The notes beneath the pieces were generated by a model that saw only the letters and a program-made list of their open reading frames with translations, did no database searches and was not told the origin of the DNA. 64,000 nucleotides of DNA from the NCBI RefSeq assembly GCF_008831285.2, contig NC_045147.1:5808334-5872333 (forward strand), given 5' to 3'. Made by a program: the position numbers and the translations under genes. The DNA comes from Nymphaea colorata. Its lineage: Eukaryota; Streptophyta; Magnoliopsida; Nymphaeales; Nymphaeaceae. Numbering within the stretch: the first letter of the stretch is position 1; each line of letters opens with the position of its first letter. Shown here one piece after another: positions 58,474 through 64,000 of the stretch.

Positions 58474-60081
58474 TTATAGTTTTTCTTTATTTCCTCCCAT
58501 CAATTTTGAAAGATCTGATATTTTTTGTAATACAACAGTTCCTTTGGCAAGGAGGTACTCTAGGATCTTCTCACGAGACTGATTGAGAGGAGTGAACTTC
58601 TGTCCATAACTCCAGCCAGGGCATTTGTTCCTCTCTTCTTCATTTCCTTTAGACAGTTGTGTGTTCTTCTTGTGGTTGGCTTCTTTGTCATGCTTATTAC
58701 TACTCCTGTTGTCCTTTCGAATGTCGGCATTTGCAATGAAGTGTGTGGGCAACTGTGTCCTCCCTCCTTTCTTACCCTCTTCTTTGTACTTAGGAGCAAT
58801 AGTTCCATCAAAATTGCCTTCCTCAATTCCTTCCTCTATTGAATCTGCTTGTTCAATCAATTCGCAAAGGTCTTAATTGGAGCATTGCAGATGAGATTTT
58901 TCACGGGTTGGGCAAGTTTTCTTTATATGAGTGACAGAGCTTGTGTTTTAGAAATGGGTTCATTCATCTTGTTGCATTGAATTATTCATTTTTGGTTGAA
59001 TTCTCGAGCCTTTTCCCCTTGTTTTTGACGGAGACTGTAGAGGGTACTGAAGGTTGGACCATGGGAACATTTTGCTCAAATCTCTCGACAAACATATTAA
59101 CCAATCTGTCAAATTCATTTAGTTCAACTGGGTTGACATTTTCTTTGTACCATTGCACTGCGATGCCTTCAAGACTTCTTGGAAAGTAGCAAAACAATGC
59201 TCTGTTCTTTGCCTGGATCTCGTAGCAATCATTGATGAATATTGAAAGATGAACGTGTGGGCAGATGGTTCCATCATATTTGACGAACTCTTCGGGAAAG
59301 GCCTTGCCTTCACGTCCTTGTTTACCTCAATGCCAAAGTAGTAATCCTTGCATGATTATGAGCGTTTTCTTTTCTTCCTAAATTTGAGGTTGCTCATTCT
59401 TTTCTCCATTTTATAAAATTTACGCCTGGTTGGACTTTCGTCATCACTTAATTTGACTAATTATGGCTTTATCTTTTTCTTTTTTCCCTTGATTTATTTT
59501 ACTTTCTTTTTAGAACTCTCGCTATCTGAGCTATTGTTTGGGATGTACTTCTTTGCCTTTTTGCATTTCTTGGTAGACTTTCTCTTTCTTTTTGGATTCT
59601 CCTTCGAACTTTTGCTAGTGATAGGGCTAGGTGAACTGCTTTCCTCTACCATTCTATTTCCTTTCTTGTTTTTCTTTGTTGTCTTTTTTTTCTTGAGAGG
59701 AAGCGATTCACGTTTTTCCTCCTTACTAGTTGTCGAGTCTGAATCTAAATGACTTTCATCTCGACTTGTAGGAGAAGATTTGTTGTCTTTATTGTTTCTC
59801 TTTTGTTTAGCTAGCTTTTTAATTTCTAATTTTGGAGTAACCATCAGGGCCTTTTGTTCTTCTTGTTCCCTCATGAATCAATCCATGAACAACCAGAACA
59901 TATGATAGCCCTCTGGCTCGATTGCCGAAAAGACAAGTGTTCTTGGCATAGAACTAGAAGATGAAGCCTCATTCTGAGGACCCTGCTTAGCTTGTGCTCT
60001 GGTTTCAACCATCTTCTTGGCTTTCAAGTATTCACAGTGTGAAACAAGAAAATGAAAAGTCATTGGAAGAAATGATGACAA
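58474..60081 (-). pseudogene. gypsy gag region
   Basis: The probable start is MVETRAQAKQGPQNEASSSS (in 60081-59878), a common type of Gag start in this class. It is followed by a Lys/Ser-rich segment at 59874-59494 (126 codons, PLKKKKTTKKNKKGN), then the Gag core at 59313-58982 with FPRSLEGIAVQWYKENV and FDRLVNMFVERFEQNV, which match the FPxSLxGxAxxWY and FxxRFxxN blocks. The frame 58860-58474 follows. Stops and shifts separate these parts. Confidence 0.78.
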
Positions 60082-60514
60082 AATGAAGGTTCATATTGCA
60101 TTAAGAGTTTTAAAAATTACAACCAAAGAAAACACTAACAAAGGTGACAATGACTGAAGATGAAATAAGGTGTACAAAGTTGACAACGTAAACTTATAAT
60201 GAAGGATGGATGACAGTTGGTTAGTATCCCACCACTCAGCATATTCCTTCTATACCACTGGGCCTATGAACCAAGTGTATGATATATGCGTCTTCCACTC
60301 TTGTCGAGCCACTACGAACAATGCCGCCCATTGAAGAGAACTGAGGTCGAATTTAGCAATAGCTCCAATTGGTGTATGCACAGAAACCATCTTTTGTCTT
60401 TGAGAGAATTGTCTCATGCATCTATCAACACAATAACCAATTATGAAATAAGGGCCCAATAGTGTGGTGCGACCATGGTAATGGTGAGTGTATCTAGGAT
60501 TGATGACAATCATA

Positions 60515-60641
60515 ACATATATATATATATATATATATCTCACACTCTATCTCTTTTCCCATTTGAGTTAATCTAGAGGTTTCTATACGTATTTTATATG
60601 TATATACGTATATGTATATATGTACACACACACACACACAG

Positions 60642-60714
<73 letters not shown>

Positions 60715-60860
60715 TATGAAAGCTTGTGAAAAGAAAATATTAACTCAAATGGAGAGAGAGAAGAAGATCTTAGAAAAAGAGAGAGACTGAGAGAGAGAGA
60801 TTGTAGAGGTAAAGAGATAGAGAAATATATATATATATAGAGAGAGAGAGGGAGAGAGGA
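60515..60860. repeat. cluster of AT, AC and AG microsatellites
   Basis: AT at 60517-60538, AC at 60624-60660, AT at 60660-60711, then AG runs near 60754-60860. They generate minus-strand frames of IYIYIY, VCVCV and SLSLS that are not genes. Confidence 0.95.
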
Positions 60861-61589
60861 AAAAAAATTTGTAAAAGAAAATATCAACTTGGAAAGAGAA
60901 ACAAAAGATTTTAGAGAGGAAAAATGGAACACATGTATATACACATTCATGTGTATATGAAATTTCATAAAATGATATGTGAAACCATAGAGAGAGAGAT
61001 GGACAAAGAAATATAATGCACATACGTGTACATTACATGTATATACATATATGTCTTTATGAGAGTTGAAATCAAGAAATGACATAAAAATATCTGACTT
61101 CAATTTTTATATAGGCTGGAGAGGAACTTGGGCTAATGCAAAAGCCTAGGCTAAGTCTCCAAGGCCTCATTAGAGAAGGTTCTTGCTTTTGAATTTTTTT
61201 TAAAAAATATGATTTCAAATATTTTCATACATGAGTATAAAACATAATTATTTCATTTATTACAAGGGAATATATTTCTCCAACGATTGGGTATGGGAGA
61301 AAGTCAAGCAATGTAATAAAACATTCATTAGGGTTCCTAATTGGGTGATTAAGAAAGAAACTAAACGTAATAATGACATGAAAATGCATTTTTAACATGT
61401 ACATATTCGTGAGGGTTTTCCTAGATTGGACAAATCCCAACCTCAAAAACAACATAATAATGGAGAATATCTCAACCCAAACACTCATTCTCACCGTTCA
61501 TTCATATATAAATGAGAAAAATCAATTAACTATGTATGAATAATATCTCAAAACAAAATAACATTCAAAAGAAGAGAGAAACATGTTTT

Positions 61590-61860
61590 GATCCTATGGT
61601 TGCCTTGGGTGAAGCTCAAAGGTGATAAAGATATGCCTTAAGAGATCTTCTTGAGTCTAAATATGAGATTTGAGAGCTATCTTATATGGCCATGAAAAGA
61701 TGGAGGGAGGAAGTAATGAAAAGAAATAGAGTGGAATATTGATTACATGCCTCTAATGAGAATGATTTAGAAGATGAATCTCTTACTTTGGATGATCCTA
61801 TGGTTGCCTTGGGTGAAGCTCAAAGGTGACAAAGATATGCCTCTAAGAGATCTTCTTGTG
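61590..61860. repeat. diverged direct repeats 204 bp apart
   Basis: About 67 bp starting GATCCTATGGTTGCCTTGGG at 61590 recurs at 61794 with few changes (GGTGATAAAG against GGTGACAAAG, one base missing). Confidence 0.9.
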
Positions 61861-62020
61861 CTCCATTGAAGAGTTAGACCTTGAAGAAGCTTGCTCCCAA
61901 GGTTGGAGAAGACGAAGAGAAGAAGAGTCAAAATAGAGAAAAAGAGCTAAGGGAAAACCCTACATCTTCAAGTGAGAAAGTACTAGAGTTTCCCCAAGGG
62001 TTAGCTCATGCCCAAGAGGA

Positions 62021-62895
62021 AAAATTGTGGAGGTATTTATAGAGAGTTTTGGGGCCAAAACTCAAAATTTGAATTTTTTGAATTTAACAAGATTTTTTTG
62101 TGAATTTGAAGAATTTTTATTTTAATAAAAAGGCTTTGACCAAGTGGAATTGGCAATTAACCCTGCAAATGCCCCTTTGAGGTGTGGGCAGGGCTATTGC
62201 CCACCCTAAGGAGCCAAAACTGCCCTCGAAGGGGTGGCTTTTTACCCAAAATTGGACTTGCGCCACGTGACGCGCTGCAGCACGCGCATGCGATTGCGGG
62301 TGGCTGCGTGCGGCTGCGTGGCACAAACAATTGTGTGCAGCTGTGCGTCTGCACGTGAATTTTTTTAAAAACCAAATGAGAAAAAATAAAATAGATAAAT
62401 AAATAAATAAACTGTTATAAAACTTCTTTTTTTATTTAAAATATAAAAAAGATGGTTTTTGTTATAAATAGGAGGCCGACTCCGTTTTGAGTCACTTCGG
62501 GCTCATTTTAAATTTGGATTGGGTCCATCGAGTTGTTGATGCATTCTAGTTAGTGATTTAAGCTCAAAAACATATTTTTGGGGTGAGAGCGAGATATATA
62601 CTCAAAAGGAGGGTCCTTGCATGCGCGCACGGTGCTCGATAGCATCAAAGTTTGTCGTTTTGATTTTGGCATTGGATTTTGAGTTTGAAATGCTCGATTT
62701 TGATCTAAACTTGGATTTTGGATCTAATTTTGATCTGAGAGTTGAATTTTTGATTTGAATCTCACATTTGGGTTCTTACAAGGGTTTAGAAAATCATTTT
62801 GGATTGAATAGTAGCAAACCTGTTTTGGGTCTAGGATTTGGCTTAGGGTCTAAAAATAAAATACAATCTTTTGGGAAAAAATTGGGGTGATAACA
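62021..62895 (-). promoter_or_regulatory. gypsy 5' LTR promoter part
   Basis: The minus strand from TGTTATCACCCC (62895) runs to a TATA box, CTATAAATAC at 62042-62033, followed by a pyrimidine-rich transcript-start-like region. A GC-rich patch (62250-62360) with CACGTGACGCG lies upstream. This is the U3 layout expected of an LTR. Only one LTR of this element exists in the window. Confidence 0.65.
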
Positions 62896-64000
62896 ACCCC
62901 ACTCTTAAAGAAGGATATCCTAGATCTCATCAACAAGCACACACTCTACGGGGCACTCAAAATCTGGTTATGGTCGAAGGCCCAATGCTTAGTTGCAGAA
63001 CACAACAACTTTCATGTGATGATAGAGCTCTGTTGCAAAGAAAAGACATTCGTAGTATGGGTCAAGCCCAAACAGAACCAAGATACTGAGGGTAAAAATG
63101 ATATAGTAAATTCAAGTGTTGGTTGAACTGCTGCCCCCATCATCAATTTCACGCCTGAGAAGTTTGATAGTGGCAAAGGATGTCACATCTTGTGGTCGAT
63201 GCCCATGGATTTGATGCATATCGAATGGACTAAACCTTCTAAGGTGCCTAGATGTGAAACTGAAAAGGTGTTGTTGGATGATATAGGGAGTCCTGTGGTC
63301 AATGATTTGATCTCAGATATAGAAGTTTGGGTTGCCTACACTTAGGAGAATCTTGAGATTTTTGAGAATGTTGGAAGCTCCTCAGTGGATGGAATGTTGG
63401 GTTGCTTGTCTCCTTGCCAACAATGAGGCTAGTGGAAAAAATACTTATCATAGAGTTATCCTTAGGGAGGATGTTTCCAAAAGACATATCAATGGATTTA
63501 GTATGACTCTACGCAGCTGCCAAATGATGGTTCAATCATGTGCTATACTTAGTGTCATCCTTGATGGCTGGCCCCCAACCATCTCAAAATGCCTGGACAC
63601 TGGACCTGTTTTAATGTGTTTCAAGAATGTGTTGGCCGATGCTGAATTTGAGACTGAATTAATGAGATACTTGGAGGAACAAATTACCTAGGGATGGTTT
63701 AGATGCTTATGTCACCATGTGAAAAGAGAAGTAAGTGCTAGAATTTCTACATAACATCAGCTTCACTCTTCAAGGATAAACACATGCTTTATTAGGCTAG
63801 GTACCATCCCTACTGTAGTGAAATCTTGGAGAAGTTCTAATGGCATAACAGAAATTGATGGAAGTAGCATCAAGACCTTTGGATGTACAAGTGAATCCTC
63901 AAACATCAATAATGACTTATGGCCATACTCACGTGCATATGGCAGACCAATCATTGAATACTGTGATGGAACCAAACCTGCATGTTATGTACAAGGCAGC
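62896..64000 (+). pseudogene. unrecognised repeat-borne protein, middle part, copy C (runs off the window)
   Basis: It resumes at ACCCCACTCTTAAAGAAGG exactly where copy A continues after TAGGTTTC. The plus frame gives PLLKKDILDLINKHTLYGAL, CLVAEHNNFHVMIELCCKEK and TFVVWVKPKQNQDTEGKND, then after a stop and shift the KFDSGKG, EVLLDD and DIEVWVAYT blocks. VECWVACLLANNEASGKNTY follows, then INGFSMTLRSCQMMVQSC. It keeps about 50 bp near 63690-63710 deleted in copy A and the segment of about 205 bp lost in copy B, so it is the most complete guide to the ancestral length. It continues beyond 64000. Function unknown. Confidence 0.6.

Larger units (their letters stand above)
60082..62020 (-). mobile_element. 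gypsy LTR 3' part and leader with microsatellites
   Basis: Between the gag start and the LTR promoter lies about 1.9 kb with AT, AC and AG runs (60515-60860) and a partly duplicated block (61590 and 61794). I could not find a tRNA primer binding site, so the inner edge of the 5' LTR is unresolved. A minus frame at 60543-60250 (SLQWAALFVVARQEWK) is unassigned. Confidence 0.5.
54467..62895 (-). mobile_element. 3'-truncated Ty3/gypsy retrotransposon nested in copy C
   Basis: Read on the minus strand, the order is 5' LTR, leader, gag, protease, reverse transcriptase, RNase H, start of integrase. The 5' end is TGTTATCACCCC at 62895, next to ACCCC (62896-62900), which would be one copy of a 5-bp target duplication. 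At the other end the element stops at 54467, inside integrase, and abuts GTTACACCCTC of copy C. Compared with copies A and B, 50 bp of the host repeat is also missing. So a full insertion was followed by a deletion that removed most of integrase, the 3' LTR and 50 bp of flank. Coding parts carry many stops and shifts. Confidence 0.85.

Noticed and set aside
58625-58876. Plus-strand hydrophobic frames at 58625-58876 and 59453-59752
   Set aside because: They are antisense shadows of the Lys/Glu-rich gag region on the minus strand.
60494-61103. Long minus-strand frames with Ile/Tyr and Cys/Val repeats
   Set aside because: They come from AT and AC dinucleotide runs in the gypsy leader.
54467-62895. 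Possible endogenous pararetrovirus
   Set aside because: RNase H followed by an integrase HHCC domain and a U3-type promoter next to a TG...LTR end fits a Ty3/gypsy retrotransposon; no movement or coat protein was seen.
1-64000. CRISPR arrays, rRNA genes, tRNA genes and bacterial operons
   Set aside because: No regular spacer-repeat arrays, no rRNA-like blocks and no clear tRNA cloverleaf were found. Tandem repeats here are microsatellites or small duplications. A systematic tRNA scan was not possible by eye.

Overview
The window is nuclear DNA of a flowering plant and is mostly repeats. It holds one intact-looking intron-containing plant gene, broken copies of two plant gene families, Ty3/gypsy LTR retrotransposon remains, an L1-type LINE, and many long CT/GA, AT and AC microsatellites. 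There is no bacterial-style gene packing. The species cannot be named from the sequence.

Layout. 1-535 is unassigned flank. 536-3857 is a solo LTR (minus) of a family with very long LTRs, bounded by the 5-bp duplication AAGAT. 3858-6450 is AT-rich non-coding DNA ending in a long CT tract. 6450-19820 is segmental block 1. It contains copy A of an unrecognised protein-coding repeat (minus), a second solo LTR at 11339-14404 with duplication ATATT, and pseudogene pieces of a fasciclin-like arabinogalactan protein and of a glycolate/2-hydroxy-acid oxidase. 19821-25761 is intergenic, with a GC-richer patch at 22143-23520. 25762-38975 is block 2, a diverged second copy of block 1 in the same orientation about 19 kb away. 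It carries copy B, the same LTR at the same site (now broken), a 1.1-kb terminal-inverted-repeat element, and a second pair of gene fragments. 39047-42107 is another long LTR (plus) with a tRNA-Met primer binding site and a gag remnant.

The only gene that looks functional is on the minus strand at 43857-45350. Its three exons encode a 162-residue heavy-metal-associated (HMA) domain protein of the NaKR-like type. 45351-50206 is intergenic, with microsatellites and one possible MITE.

From 50207 to the window end lies copy C of the unknown repeat, on the opposite strand. It is interrupted by a 5'-truncated LINE (51227-52853) and a 3'-truncated Ty3/gypsy element (54467-62895). Copy C crosses the site where copies A and B carry the solo LTR but lacks the LTR, so it keeps the pre-insertion state.

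The most novel item is the protein encoded by copies A, B and C, which I do not recognise. Its 3' end is joined to a short LTR with an LTR-retrotransposon-like polypurine tract, so it may be a non-autonomous LTR element carrying unfamiliar coding sequence. All three copies are broken by stops.
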